Positions 39,624 through 48,776 of a stretch of DNA of 64,000 nt are shown in pieces. The notes under the pieces were generated by a model. The model was not told where the DNA came from and did no database searches. It saw only the letters and a program-made list of their open reading frames with translations. The stretch's first letter is position 1. Each line of letters begins with the position of its first letter. The position numbers were made by a program, and so were the translations under genes. The DNA is from Rhodococcus sp. B50 (GTDB taxonomy: Bacteria; Actinomycetota; Actinomycetes; Mycobacteriales; Mycobacteriaceae): positions 62,001 to 126,000 of the forward strand of contig NZ_WPAG02000002.1 in NCBI RefSeq assembly GCF_013602415.1, read 5' to 3'.

Positions 39624-40400
39624 ATGACAGGGGTGACAGTGGGTGAGGTGGCCGAATTTCCGGTGGACGACGAGGAAGCGGGTCGCGCGAAGCGGATCGA
39701 GGCGTTGCGGCGTCGTATCGCGGCAGTGCCGGCACGCGGCGAGGAACAGTCCGTCGCGCGAGGCCGGGTCGAAACCGCCTCCGACCGCATCCTGCCCGTC
39801 CCGGATCCTCTCGCGGAACTGTTACCGCAGGGCGGCCTGGCGCGGGGGAGCATCGTCTCCGTCTCCGGTGCAACCTCGCTTCTCCTCGGGATGCTCGCGT
39901 CCGTGACGGCCTCCGGTGGGTACGCCGCCGTGATCGGTCAGCGCCGGTTGGGTCTGCTCGCCGCCGCGGAGATGGGCGCCCGATTGCACCGGTTGGCGGT
40001 GATCCCCGATCCGGGACCGGATCCCGTGGAGATCGCCGCGGTGCTGCTCGACGGGATCGACCTGGTGGTGCTGGGACTCGGCGGAGCGTCGGTTCCTCCT
40101 TCCCGTGCTCGCGCGGTCGCCGCCCGGGTGCGGAGCAAGCAGTCCGTTCTCGTGGTCACGGACGGTCGCTGGGAGGGGGCCCACGTGCGACTGGAGGCGC
40201 GGGTCGACGGTTATCGGGGTGTGGACGGTCCCGGCAGGGACCGGCTGTGCGCGACCCGGCTGTCGGTCCGGGCCCACGGACGGGCATTCCCTCCGAGTGC
40301 CACCCGCGTCGAGGTGTGCGCCGACCGCAGTGCCGTCGAGTGGACGAGCGCCGAGCGGAACCGGCTGGAGGACGGACGTTTCCGTAAAGCGGTCCGGTGA
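39624..40400 (+). CDS. imuA': ImuA' mutasome accessory protein (RecA-fold)
   Basis: Part of the ImuA'-ImuB-DnaE2 translesion mutasome. 258 residues. A helical N-terminus (1-50) precedes a RecA-like core (GSIVSVSGATSLLLGMLASVTASGGYAAVIGQRRLG; LAVIPDPGPDPVEIAAVLLDGIDLVVLGL; VLVVTDGRW) with no Walker A P-loop, typical of ImuA'. The ATG 39624 is chosen because earlier in-frame starts would place the SOS box inside the gene. Overlaps imuB by 4 nt. Matches Rv3395c. Confidence 0.85.
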   Translation: MTGVTVGEVAEFPVDDEEAGRAKRIEALRRRIAAVPARGEEQSVARGRVETASDRILPVPDPLAELLPQGGLARGSIVSVSGATSLLLGMLASVTASGGYAAVIGQRRLGLLAAAEMGARLHRLAVIPDPGPDPVEIAAVLLDGIDLVVLGLGGASVPPSRARAVAARVRSKQSVLVVTDGRWEGAHVRLEARVDGYRGVDGPGRDRLCATRLSVRAHGRAFPPSATRVEVCADRSAVEWTSAERNRLEDGRFRKAVR

Positions 40401-41977
40401 ACGACTCGCCCCCTCGATGGGCGCCCGCGCGGGTCGTGGCCCTCTGGTGCCCCGACTGGCCCGCGGTGGCCGCTGCCACCGCCGCGGAGTTACCCGCGAC
40501 CGTCCCGATCGCGGTGGTCTCGGCGAATCGCGTCGTCGCCTGTTCGGCCTCGGCGCGGGCCGCGGGGGTCCGGCGCGGCCTGAGGCGGCGTGAGGCCCAG
40601 GCCCGCTGCCCGGAACTGCATGTGGCCCGCTCGGATCCGGATCTGGAGGCGAGGGCGTTCGAGGCGGTGGTGGTCGCGATCGATGCGGTGGCCCCGGGCG
40701 TGGAGGTGCTGCGTCCGGGTCTGGTGGTGCTCGCCGCGCGCGGTGTGGTCCGGTGGTTCGGTTCGGAGGAGGTCGCCGCGGAAGCCCTGATCGACGCGGT
40801 CGCAGCGACCGGAGTGGAATGCCAGATCGGTCTCGCCGACGAGTTGTCCACCGCAGTGCTCGCCGCGAGACGGAATGCGCTGATACCGCCGGGACGGTGC
40901 GCCGAGTTCCTCGCACCGCTACCCGTCTCGTATCTCGCGGTGGAGCCGGCGCTGGCAGCTCCCCGACGGGCCGACACGGTGGACCTGTTGCGCCGCCTCG
41001 GTATTCGCACCATCGGAGCGTTCGCCTCATTGTCCCCGGTCGACGTGGCGTCACGGTTCGACGCGGACGTCGTCGCTGCGCACCGGAGCGCGCGGGGGCT
41101 GCCGGAACGTCCCCCCTCGGCGCGGCCGATCCCTCCGGATCTGACGGTGGAGCATCCCTGCGACCCGCCGGTGGAACGGGTCGACGTTGCGGCCTTCGCC
41201 GGTCGCGCTCTCGCCGAACTGCTCCATACCCGGCTCGCAGCAGCGGGAGTCGCGTGCACGCGGCTGCTCGTGACGGCGCGCACCGGGGCCGGGGAGGAAC
41301 TCGCACGCACCTGGCGCTGCGCCGAGCCACTCACCCCCGAGGGCACGGCCGATCGTGTGCGGTGGCAGCTCGACGGGTGGCTCACAGGTCGCAACACGAA
41401 CCGGCCCACGGCGGGAATCGTGCTGCTGCGGCTCGAACCGGTCGAGGTCGTGGCCGCCGGTGCGCTGCAACTCGGCTTGTGGGGCGGTGTCGGCGACGAG
41501 GACGAACGGGCACGTCGGGCACTCGTCCGGGTGCAGGGTCTGCTCGGTGGGGATGCCGTCCGGATCGGAGTGCTCGGCGGTGGCCGGGGACCCACCGAAC
41601 GGATCGTCCTCGTGCCCGTCGGCGACGAGGCGATACCGCACTCCGACCCGGACGCACCTTGGCCGGGCCGGCTGCCGCCCCCGGCTCCCGCGCTGGTGTT
41701 GCACACACCTCCCGCGATCCGTCTGGACGACGACGTGGGGAATCCGGTCTCGGTGACCGAGCGCGGTCTGCTCAGCGGGTCACCCGCTCGGCTGCGATGG
41801 GGAAGTCGCAGCTGGGCGGTGATCGGATGGGCCGGTCCGTGGCCGGTGGACGAGTACTGGTGGGATCCGACCGCAGCTCGGTGCGCAGCCCGCCTGCAGG
41901 TGCTGCTCGAGGAATCACGGGCGTTGCTGGTGTTCTTCGGCGCCGACGGCTGGCGGGTGGAAGGCGTCTACGACTGA
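40397..41977 (+). CDS. imuB: ImuB, inactive Y-family polymerase-like protein
   Basis: Hub of the mutasome: binds the beta clamp, DnaE2 and ImuA'. 526 residues. The Y-family fold begins VVALWCPDWPAVAAATAAELP, where active polymerases carry an acidic DxDAFF motif, so the catalytic site is lost as in other ImuB proteins. Little-finger region 230-340. A clamp-binding motif QLGLWG lies at 358-363, the same place as QLPLWG of M. tuberculosis ImuB. The C-terminal 130 residues are the ImuB-specific tail (WPVDEYWWDPTA ... VFFGADGWRVEGVYD). GTG start, coupled to imuA'. Confidence 0.93.
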   Translation: MNDSPPRWAPARVVALWCPDWPAVAAATAAELPATVPIAVVSANRVVACSASARAAGVRRGLRRREAQARCPELHVARSDPDLEARAFEAVVVAIDAVAPGVEVLRPGLVVLAARGVVRWFGSEEVAAEALIDAVAATGVECQIGLADELSTAVLAARRNALIPPGRCAEFLAPLPVSYLAVEPALAAPRRADTVDLLRRLGIRTIGAFASLSPVDVASRFDADVVAAHRSARGLPERPPSARPIPPDLTVEHPCDPPVERVDVAAFAGRALAELLHTRLAAAGVACTRLLVTARTGAGEELARTWRCAEPLTPEGTADRVRWQLDGWLTGRNTNRPTAGIVLLRLEPVEVVAAGALQLGLWGGVGDEDERARRALVRVQGLLGGDAVRIGVLGGGRGPTERIVLVPVGDEAIPHSDPDAPWPGRLPPPAPALVLHTPPAIRLDDDVGNPVSVTERGLLSGSPARLRWGSRSWAVIGWAGPWPVDEYWWDPTAARCAARLQVLLEESRALLVFFGADGWRVEGVYD

Positions 41978-41992
41978 GTAGGCTCGAACATC

Positions 41993-42766
41993 ATGAGATC
42001 TCCGGTCCTCACCGCCGCGCCGAACGGGGTCGCCGTCGCATATCGCGACTTCACGATGCCCGCTGCCGCCCGTTCCGTGCCCGTACTGTTGGTGCACGGT
42101 CTGGGTGGCGACGGGCGTACGTGGACCCGCTTCGCCGCGTCTCTGGTGAAGGCGGGCCGGCGGGTGATCACCGTCGACTTACGCGGACACGGACGTAGTG
42201 GCCGGGCCGCCTCGTACCGCTTCGGTGAGTTCGCCGCCGACGTCGCCGGACTGTGCACCCATCTCGGCGTCGATGCCGTCGACCTCGTCGGGCACTCGTT
42301 GGGCGGTCACGTGGGGTCGCTGGTCGCGCAACAGCATCCCGGACTCGTCCGGCGGCTGGTCCTGGAGGAGACACCCCTGCCGTTGCGGGAGGGGGATCCG
42401 GTGCCGGAGGTGCCCGCGCACCGTCCGACTCCCGTGGAATTGTGGCACGCCGCGACCAGCATGGCACTCAACCCTCGCGCGGTCACTGCATTCGACCGTT
42501 CGATGACGCCCTCGGTCGTCGCCCAGTTCCACACGCCGAATCCGACGTGGTGGCAGCATCTTCCGTCCGTCGCCGCCCCGACCCTGCTGTTGCGCGGTGT
42601 ACGGCGCGGCAGCATGGTCGACCCGCGACTCCTGACGGCGGCAGTCGAGGCACTGCCCTCGGCATCCGTGCGGGAGATCGGGTGCGGGCACAGCATCCAC
42701 CGCGACCGTGCCCGCGATTTCGCAGTCGCGGTCGTCCCGTTCCTCACGGATCGATCGGTTGCCTAG
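41993..42766 (+). CDS. Alpha/beta hydrolase
   Basis: 257 residues. PVLLVHGLGGDGRTW gives the oxyanion segment, DLVGHSLGGHVGSLVA the nucleophile elbow (Ser about 101), and EIGCGHSIHRDRARDF the catalytic His (about 232); acid in the MVDPRLL region. No cap-domain signature to name a substrate. TAGGCT (41979-41984) lies 8 nt before the ATG, so the mRNA is probably leaderless. It follows imuB by 15 nt but has its own -10. Confidence 0.85.
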   Translation: MRSPVLTAAPNGVAVAYRDFTMPAAARSVPVLLVHGLGGDGRTWTRFAASLVKAGRRVITVDLRGHGRSGRAASYRFGEFAADVAGLCTHLGVDAVDLVGHSLGGHVGSLVAQQHPGLVRRLVLEETPLPLREGDPVPEVPAHRPTPVELWHAATSMALNPRAVTAFDRSMTPSVVAQFHTPNPTWWQHLPSVAAPTLLLRGVRRGSMVDPRLLTAAVEALPSASVREIGCGHSIHRDRARDFAVAVVPFLTDRSVA

Positions 42767-42777
42767 ACTCGACGATC

Positions 42778-43692
42778 GTGCGCATCGCGACCTTCAACAT
42801 CAACGGAATCCGTGCCGCACAGCGACGTGGGTTCGAGGACTGGCTGCGTGAGCGCAACCCCGATGTGGTGGCCCTGCAGGAGGTCCGCGCCCCCGCGGCC
42901 GCGATCCCGCAGGGCGTCTTCGGCAAGTATCACCTCGCGTACGACGAGGGCATCCTGCCCGGCCGCAACGGCGTCGGGATCCTGACGCTCCACGAGCCGG
43001 CCGCCGTGCGCACCTGGAGCGGCACCGCTCTGCTGCGGCTTCCCGGTGAGGAACACGTCGACCGGATCGACTTCGATCGGGGACCGCTGGCGCGCGGACT
43101 GGCCGAATTCGCCCACGAGGGACGATACGTCGAGGTGGACCTCGCCGACGCACCCGTCACCGTGGCGTCGCTGTACCTGCCGAAGGGTGGGCTCCCGGCG
43201 CACCTCCAGAAACCCGGACGCATGCGCGACGAACCGGACGGCGGGGTGCGTTACCAGCGCAAGATGCGGTTCCTGTCGGCCTTCGCCCGGCAACTGACCC
43301 GCACCCGACTCGCGGCGCGCGCCCAGGGCCGGGAGTTCCTCGTCATGGGCGATTTCAATGTCGCTCACACCCGTTACGACGTCCGCAACTGGCGGCGTCG
43401 CGGGCAGGCGGAGGGTTTCCTGCCGGAGGAACGCGCCTGGTTCGATTCGCTGCTGTCGCCGCGGACGCTCGTCGACGTCGTCCGCCGGCAGCATCCCGAG
43501 GTCGATGGCCCCTATTCGTGGTGGTCGTGGTTGGGGGACTCGTTCGCGTCCGATTCCGGGTGGCGGATCGACTACCACCTCGCCACCCCGCAGCTGGCCC
43601 GGACCACGATCTCGGCGGGGACCGATCGTGATCCGGCGCCGGACCGGAGGATCAGTGATCACGCGCCGGTAGTCGTGGACTACGACATCTGA
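42778..43692 (+). CDS. xthA: Exodeoxyribonuclease III / AP endonuclease
   Basis: Base-excision repair enzyme cutting abasic sites. 304 residues. RIATFNINGIRAAQRRGFEDWL, DVVALQEVRAP (metal-binding Glu), FLVMGDFNVAHTRYDVRNW and DYHLATPQL ... RRISDHAPVVVDYDI (catalytic Asp and His) are family motifs. GTG 42778 is 8 nt after TAGACT (42764-42769): leaderless. The last 15 nt before the stop are repeated just downstream. Close to imuA'-imuB, another DNA-repair operon. Confidence 0.94.
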   Translation: MRIATFNINGIRAAQRRGFEDWLRERNPDVVALQEVRAPAAAIPQGVFGKYHLAYDEGILPGRNGVGILTLHEPAAVRTWSGTALLRLPGEEHVDRIDFDRGPLARGLAEFAHEGRYVEVDLADAPVTVASLYLPKGGLPAHLQKPGRMRDEPDGGVRYQRKMRFLSAFARQLTRTRLAARAQGREFLVMGDFNVAHTRYDVRNWRRRGQAEGFLPEERAWFDSLLSPRTLVDVVRRQHPEVDGPYSWWSWLGDSFASDSGWRIDYHLATPQLARTTISAGTDRDPAPDRRISDHAPVVVDYDI

Positions 43693-43716
43693 GACGCCGT
43701 GGTGGACTACGACATC
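43675..43716 (+). repeat. 15-bp direct repeat at the xthA 3' end
   Basis: GTGGACTACGACATC occurs at 43675-43689 (last codons of xthA) and again at 43702-43716 (period 27 bp). The second copy is noncoding, a second gene-end duplication like that at guaA. Confidence 0.9.
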
Positions 43717-43728
43717 CGACACACGTGA

Positions 43729-44835
43729 TCAGTCCATGGTGAGGATCTGGCGCAGGGCGGCCCCGTCGGCCAGCGCGTCCATCGCCTCGTTGATCCGGCG
43801 TAGCGGCAAACGGTCGGTGACGAGTCGCTCGACCGGCAGTCGTCCCTCCCGCCACATGTCCACGAACCGGGGGATGTCGCGGGTCGGGACCGCGGAGCCG
43901 AGATAGCTGCCCACCAGCGAGCGGCCCTCGCCCACGAGGGCCGCGGGCGACACCTCGAGCCGGGCGTCGGGTGCGGGCAGCCCGACGGTCACCGTGGTGC
44001 CTCCCGGTCCGGTGAGCGCGACCGAGGTGGCGAGCGCGGGCACGCTTCCCGCGGCCTCGATGACCAGCCGTGCCTTCACACCCTGCTCGACGGCCTCGTC
44101 CGGCGAGAAGACGTGCTCGGCGCCCAGCGCGCGGGCCGTGGCCCGCTTGTCCGGGGACGTGTCCACGGCGATCACGGTGACGTCGTCATGGGCCAGCGCC
44201 ACGAGCAGCGCGGCCATGCCCACTCCGCCGAGACCGACGACGACGAGCGTGTCCCCGGCCTGGGGGCGAGCGGCATTGACGACCGCGCCACCGCCGGTCA
44301 GCACGGCGCATCCCATGAGCGCGGCGACCTCGGCGGGTACGTCGTCGCCGACACCGACGAGGGACCGCGTGTCGACGACGGCATGGGTCGCGAAGGCCGA
44401 GGCTCCCAGGTGGTGGTGGACGTCGCTCCCGTGTCGGTGCAGTCGCCGGGCACCCGACAACAGGGTTCCTGCCGCGTTCGCGGCCGATCCCGGGATGCAG
44501 GGACGGATGCCGTTGCTCGCGCAGCCCTCGCAGTCACCGCAGCGTGGCATGAAGGTCATGACGACCCGCTCGCCGACGGAGAAGCCGGTGGTCTCGTCAC
44601 CGAGTTCGACGATGCGACCGGCCGCTTCGTGCCCGAGAAGCATCGGTACCGGCCGGGGCCGATTGCCGTCGACCACGGACAGATCGGAGTGGCACACACC
44701 GGCGCATTCGATCTCGACCAGCGCCTCACCCGGTCCCGGTGGGTCGAGTTCGAGAAGGTCGACACCGAGCGGAGTGGACTCCTCGTACCGCCGCCGACGT
44801 CCGATTTCCTCCAGGACTGCTCCGGTGATCTGCAC
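43729..44835 (-). CDS. Zn-dependent alcohol dehydrogenase (MDR family)
   Basis: 368 residues. Catalytic zinc ligands: AGVCHSDLSVV (Cys, near 48) and LGHEAAGRIVELG (His-Glu). Structural zinc cysteines: CGDCEGCASNGIRPC. The coenzyme site VVGLGGVGMAALLVA (about 185-200) is followed by AVDTSPDKRATARALGA, the Asp implying NAD. GTG start with GGAAGGGAG upstream. Substrate is not evident; similarity is to the NAD/mycofactocin-type alcohol dehydrogenases of actinobacteria rather than to a specific one. Confidence 0.9.
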   Translation of the reverse strand: MQITGAVLEEIGRRRRYEESTPLGVDLLELDPPGPGEALVEIECAGVCHSDLSVVDGNRPRPVPMLLGHEAAGRIVELGDETTGFSVGERVVMTFMPRCGDCEGCASNGIRPCIPGSAANAAGTLLSGARRLHRHGSDVHHHLGASAFATHAVVDTRSLVGVGDDVPAEVAALMGCAVLTGGGAVVNAARPQAGDTLVVVGLGGVGMAALLVALAHDDVTVIAVDTSPDKRATARALGAEHVFSPDEAVEQGVKARLVIEAAGSVPALATSVALTGPGGTTVTVGLPAPDARLEVSPAALVGEGRSLVGSYLGSAVPTRDIPRFVDMWREGRLPVERLVTDRLPLRRINEAMDALADGAALRQILTMD

Positions 44836-44886
44836 GGGTCTCCCTTCCGTAGAGTCGCGAATTCCGCTACCCCTAGCATCACGAGC

Positions 44887-45468
44887 ATGACACTCACCCG
44901 GGCGGATCGCTTCCTCATCGGTGCCGCCGCAGTCTTCCTCGTGTCCCAGGCGAACATCGGCCGGGTTCTCGGCTCCACGGCCTCGACGGTGGGCACCGTC
45001 CAGACCACCTTCTCGGCCTCGAAGTACCGGAAGGTCCTCGACAACCTCGGTCCCGACGAGATCGAGCGCTACCGGCGGCACTACTACTGGGACATGGTGC
45101 ACCCGGTGACCTTCGCCGTCGCGCTGCGGGCCGGAGCACGATCACTCGACACGCATCGTCCGCTGCCGCCGCGCACGCACCGGATCCTGATGACCGCACC
45201 GGTCGTCGCCGCGGCGGGTGACTACGTGGAGAACGTCGTCGGCCTGTACCTGCTGGAGCACCGCACCAGGATCGACGACCGGACGGTCCGGGCCACCTCC
45301 ACCGTCAGCGTCACCAAGTGGGTGCTGGCGCTGGGCAGCTTCGCGTACCTGTCGCAGGGGTTCTTGCGCATGTGGGGTGGCGCGGCACTGCGACGCCTGC
45401 GTCGCGGCCGACCCACTCGTGGGGTGCCGAGCCGTCCCACGAGTGTCCGGGCCACAATGTCCGCGTGA
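44887..45468 (+). CDS. Hypothetical four-helix membrane protein
   Basis: 193 residues. Four membrane helices are likely at about 9-24, 70-85, 98-122 and 140-160, separated by short loops; Arg-rich C-terminus (ALRRLRRGRPTRG). Conserved-looking segment HYYWDMVHPVTFAVAL. No family recognised. TAGCAT lies 6 nt before the ATG, so leaderless. The stop overlaps the GTG of the next gene. Confidence 0.7.
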   Translation: MTLTRADRFLIGAAAVFLVSQANIGRVLGSTASTVGTVQTTFSASKYRKVLDNLGPDEIERYRRHYYWDMVHPVTFAVALRAGARSLDTHRPLPPRTHRILMTAPVVAAAGDYVENVVGLYLLEHRTRIDDRTVRATSTVSVTKWVLALGSFAYLSQGFLRMWGGAALRRLRRGRPTRGVPSRPTSVRATMSA

Positions 45469-46346
45469 CCACCATTCCCGCCACCACCTGTTCCGCACTG
45501 TCCGCCCTCGACGAGCCGCTACCCGGAACGGCCGCCACCGCGCCGGGCTACGTGTGCCTCGAGGTGCCGTCGGGGTGGGGCCGCGACGTGCTGGACGGCA
45601 CCTTCCTCGGCACCGACTTGTCGGACGAGCTGTCCGCCCGGGCGCAGGCTGCGGACGTGCGGATCCTGTTCATCCGGAGACCCGGCCGTGACGTGGAGCG
45701 CGAGACCCGGACGGTCCTTCTGGCCCGCACCGAACCGGAGGACACCTGGTGCGAGCGGCTCGAGATCACCGAGCCGGCGGAGCTGCTCGACATCGTTCCT
45801 CGCGTGGTCGCGGGTCCGGCCCCCGGTATCGGGGCCGCGGTGCAGGATCCGATCGTCCTGGTGTGTGCTCACGGCAAGAGGGACCTGTGCTGCGCTGTGC
45901 TGGGGCGTCCGATCGCGGCCGCTCTCACCGCCGAGTTCGGGCAGGACGTGTGGGAGTGCTCGCACACCGGCGGACATCGTTTCGCGCCGTCGATGATCAT
46001 GCTGCCCACCGGCTACACCTACGGACGGCTCGACGCGGATCACAGTATCGCCGCGGTACGCGAGGCCCGGAAGGGACACGTGTACGCCGGCGGGTTACGG
46101 GGGCGCAGCACGTGGAGTGCGTTCGGGCAGGCCGCCGAGATCGCGGTACGCGAAGAGCTCGCCGGTTTCGCGATCGATGCCGTGACGGTCGAGGACGGCG
46201 ACGAGCCGATCGTGCGCCATCGCGACGGCCGGGCGTGGCGTGTCGGGGTGGAGACCTCGGAACTACCGGCCCGGCCGGCGAGCTGCGGTGCCGCCGCCAA
46301 GCCGGCGCGTCCCGTCGTTGCGACGATGATCACGCCGCTGCAGTAG
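45465..46346 (+). CDS. Sucrase/ferredoxin-like thioredoxin-fold protein
   Basis: 293 residues. Thioredoxin-like [2Fe-2S] fold: DPIVLVCAHGKRDLCCAVLGRPIAAAL (first cysteines, about 127-143) and DVWECSHTGGHRFAPSMIMLPTGYTYGRL (Cys-x-His-x3-His). These are the signature motifs of this actinobacterial family, whose activity is unknown. An N-terminal half (1-120) is of mixed composition. Coupled to the upstream membrane protein (4-nt overlap), which may be its partner. Confidence 0.8.
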   Translation: MTTIPATTCSALSALDEPLPGTAATAPGYVCLEVPSGWGRDVLDGTFLGTDLSDELSARAQAADVRILFIRRPGRDVERETRTVLLARTEPEDTWCERLEITEPAELLDIVPRVVAGPAPGIGAAVQDPIVLVCAHGKRDLCCAVLGRPIAAALTAEFGQDVWECSHTGGHRFAPSMIMLPTGYTYGRLDADHSIAAVREARKGHVYAGGLRGRSTWSAFGQAAEIAVREELAGFAIDAVTVEDGDEPIVRHRDGRAWRVGVETSELPARPASCGAAAKPARPVVATMITPLQ

Positions 46347-46379
46347 ACGCCCCGAACAACGACCCGGCATTCTGCGGTC

Positions 46380-48503
46380 TCAGTGACCCAGCCCGACCTT
46401 CGCGTGCACGCGCTTCATCCAGGCCGGTGCCCACCAGTTGGCCTCACCCATGAGCTTGACGAGCGACGGCACGAGCAGCATGCGCACGATCGTCGCGTCG
46501 ATGATCAGTGCGACGATCATGCCGACGCCGAGGAACCGCATGATCGACAGGCCGGAGATGGTGAAGGCCCCGGTGACGACGATCAGCAGCAGCGCGGCGG
46601 CGGTGACGACGCGTCCCGTGCGGGAGATGCCGTACTCGACGGCGTCGACCGTCGACGCCCCGGCGGCGCGGGCCTCCATCATGCGCGACATGAGGAACAC
46701 CTCGTAGTCGGTGGACAGGCCGAATACGACCGCAAGGATGAGGACGACGAAGGTCGGCTCCATCGCCGAAGGCACGACGTGCAGCCACGAGGCGCCGTGT
46801 CCCAGCTGGAACACCCAGGTCAGCACACCGAAGGTCGCGGCGAGGCTCAGTGCCGCCATGAGCACCGCCTTGATCGGCAGTGCCACCGACCCGAATGCCA
46901 GGAACAGCAGCACCAGGGTCGAGAGCACCATGATCGTGATCATCCAGGGGAGCGAATCCGAGACTGCCTGGTTGGCGTCGTCGACGAGGGCCCGGCCGCC
47001 GCCGACGAGCAGATCGGTGCCGTCCGGCACGTCCAGGGCACGCAGTTCGCCGGTGATCTCGCTCGCCCGTGCGGTGCCGTCCACGCCCTGCGCGTAGAGC
47101 GCCTGGAGAACCACGACGTCGGATTCCTGCCCGACGATGACGGTCTGCGAGATGCCGTCCATCTTCGCGATCTCGGTGGACACCGTGCGGACCGCGATGC
47201 TGTCCGGGGCCTGCCCGTTCTCGCCGCGCAGAACGAGTGTCGCGCCGTTGCCGGTGCTCGGGAACTCGTCGAGCAGGGTCTGGGTGGCTGCGCGCGCCTC
47301 GCTGTCCTCGGGCAGCGCGGTGTACTCGATCTCGCCGAACCTGGCCTCGACCACGGGTGACGCGAGCACGAGCAGACCACCGGTGATCACCACGGCGATC
47401 AGGGCGGGACGACGCACAACCTTGCGCACGACCCCGCCCCAGAAGCGGCGCGCCCGCGCTTCGGCGCGTGTGGAGGTCTCGCGGTCCCAGGTCCACGCGT
47501 TGATGCGGTGGCCGAGCATCGCCAGCAGCGCGGGGACCGCGGTCAGCGACAGCACGGCAGCACCGAGGACGGCGGCCATGGCGCCGAGACCGAGCGACCG
47601 CAGCACCGTCTGCGGGAAGACGAGCATGCCCGCGAACGCGCAGACCAGCAGGGCGGCGGAGAACATCACGGTGTGACCGGCAGTGGCCATCGTCCGCTTG
47701 ACCGCCGATGCAACGTCCGAGCCGGCCGCGAGCTCCTCGCGGTAGCGGCTGACGATGAACAATCCGTAGTCGATGGCCAGACCCAGGCCGATCAGCGAGG
47801 TGATGTTCAGTGCGTACGACGACACCTCGGTGAAGTTCGACAGCAGGCGCAGGGTGGCGAGGGACGAGAAGATCGCGAGCACGCCCACGAATACCGGAAC
47901 CGCGGCGGCGATGACACCGCCGAAGATGAACACCAGCAGCACCAGCGTGATGGGTATCGCGATGAGTTCGGATCGGACGAGGTCGCTCTCCAGGGTGTCG
48001 GTGAACTCGATCGCGACCACGGTGTTGCCGGCGAACTGCGACTCCACGCCGGGGACCTCGAGCAGGTCGAGTGCGTCGGGGAAGGTCGAGGCGTTCAGCC
48101 CGGAGTTCGCGCCGAGGGTGATCGATGCGCCCACGCTGCGCTGGTCGGTCGACAGCAGCAGCTGGTTCATCGGAGGAGGAGCGGTCCAGTAGGTCTGGAT
48201 CGACTCGGCGGGGACCGCGTCCTGGAACTCGGCGAGGGTTCTCTCGATGTCGGGACGGATGTCGTCGATCGTGCGCCCCTCGGGCGCGGTGTACAGCGCG
48301 ATGATGTCCGCGGCCTGCGAGCCGAAGTTCTCGTAGATGATCTGCTCGACCTCGACGGCCTCGCTGTTGGGGTCGTAGTAACCCGTGCCGGTCAGCTTGC
48401 CGAAGATCCCGACGCCCCACGCTCCGGCGAAGAGCACGACGAGCAGCACGATCGCCAGTACCCATCGGCTCCTGGTGACGACGACCTCGGCCCAGCGACT
48501 CAT
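46380..48503 (-). CDS. MMPL/RND-family membrane transporter
   Basis: 707 residues with about 11-12 membrane helices in two MMPL repeats. Helix 1 at 9-30, a large extracytoplasmic loop (40-170), helices 4-6 around IPITLVLLVFIFGGVIAAAVPVFVGVLAI, then GLGLAIDYGLFIVSRYREEL, the RND signature. The second half repeats this with VFGLSTDYEVFLMSRMMEA. ATG 48503 has GGGAG upstream. Mycobacterial MmpL proteins export lipids and siderophores; the cargo here is unknown. Shorter than MmpL3. Confidence 0.88.
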   Translation of the reverse strand: MSRWAEVVVTRSRWVLAIVLLVVLFAGAWGVGIFGKLTGTGYYDPNSEAVEVEQIIYENFGSQAADIIALYTAPEGRTIDDIRPDIERTLAEFQDAVPAESIQTYWTAPPPMNQLLLSTDQRSVGASITLGANSGLNASTFPDALDLLEVPGVESQFAGNTVVAIEFTDTLESDLVRSELIAIPITLVLLVFIFGGVIAAAVPVFVGVLAIFSSLATLRLLSNFTEVSSYALNITSLIGLGLAIDYGLFIVSRYREELAAGSDVASAVKRTMATAGHTVMFSAALLVCAFAGMLVFPQTVLRSLGLGAMAAVLGAAVLSLTAVPALLAMLGHRINAWTWDRETSTRAEARARRFWGGVVRKVVRRPALIAVVITGGLLVLASPVVEARFGEIEYTALPEDSEARAATQTLLDEFPSTGNGATLVLRGENGQAPDSIAVRTVSTEIAKMDGISQTVIVGQESDVVVLQALYAQGVDGTARASEITGELRALDVPDGTDLLVGGGRALVDDANQAVSDSLPWMITIMVLSTLVLLFLAFGSVALPIKAVLMAALSLAATFGVLTWVFQLGHGASWLHVVPSAMEPTFVVLILAVVFGLSTDYEVFLMSRMMEARAAGASTVDAVEYGISRTGRVVTAAALLLIVVTGAFTISGLSIMRFLGVGMIVALIIDATIVRMLLVPSLVKLMGEANWWAPAWMKRVHAKVGLGH

Positions 48504-48776
48504 GCCCACTCCCGGTTCCGCTGACGATTGTGACGATCGGCAACTGTACTGGCGTGGAACGGGAGGGCTTCACCCTGCTCGGCCGGAGTGCAGGGGGGAA
48601 GTAGGTGGACCGACGCGCCGGATGCCTCACGGCACGGTGCGCAACGTGGCTCCAGCCGGACGGTATTCCACGAAGGCGGTTTCTCATTGGCTCCGGGGCG
48701 TACGCGACGCGCCGATCCACACTCCTCAACAGGGGTGGTCGCCGATCCATTCCCGAAGCGGTGGAAGTGACGGGGT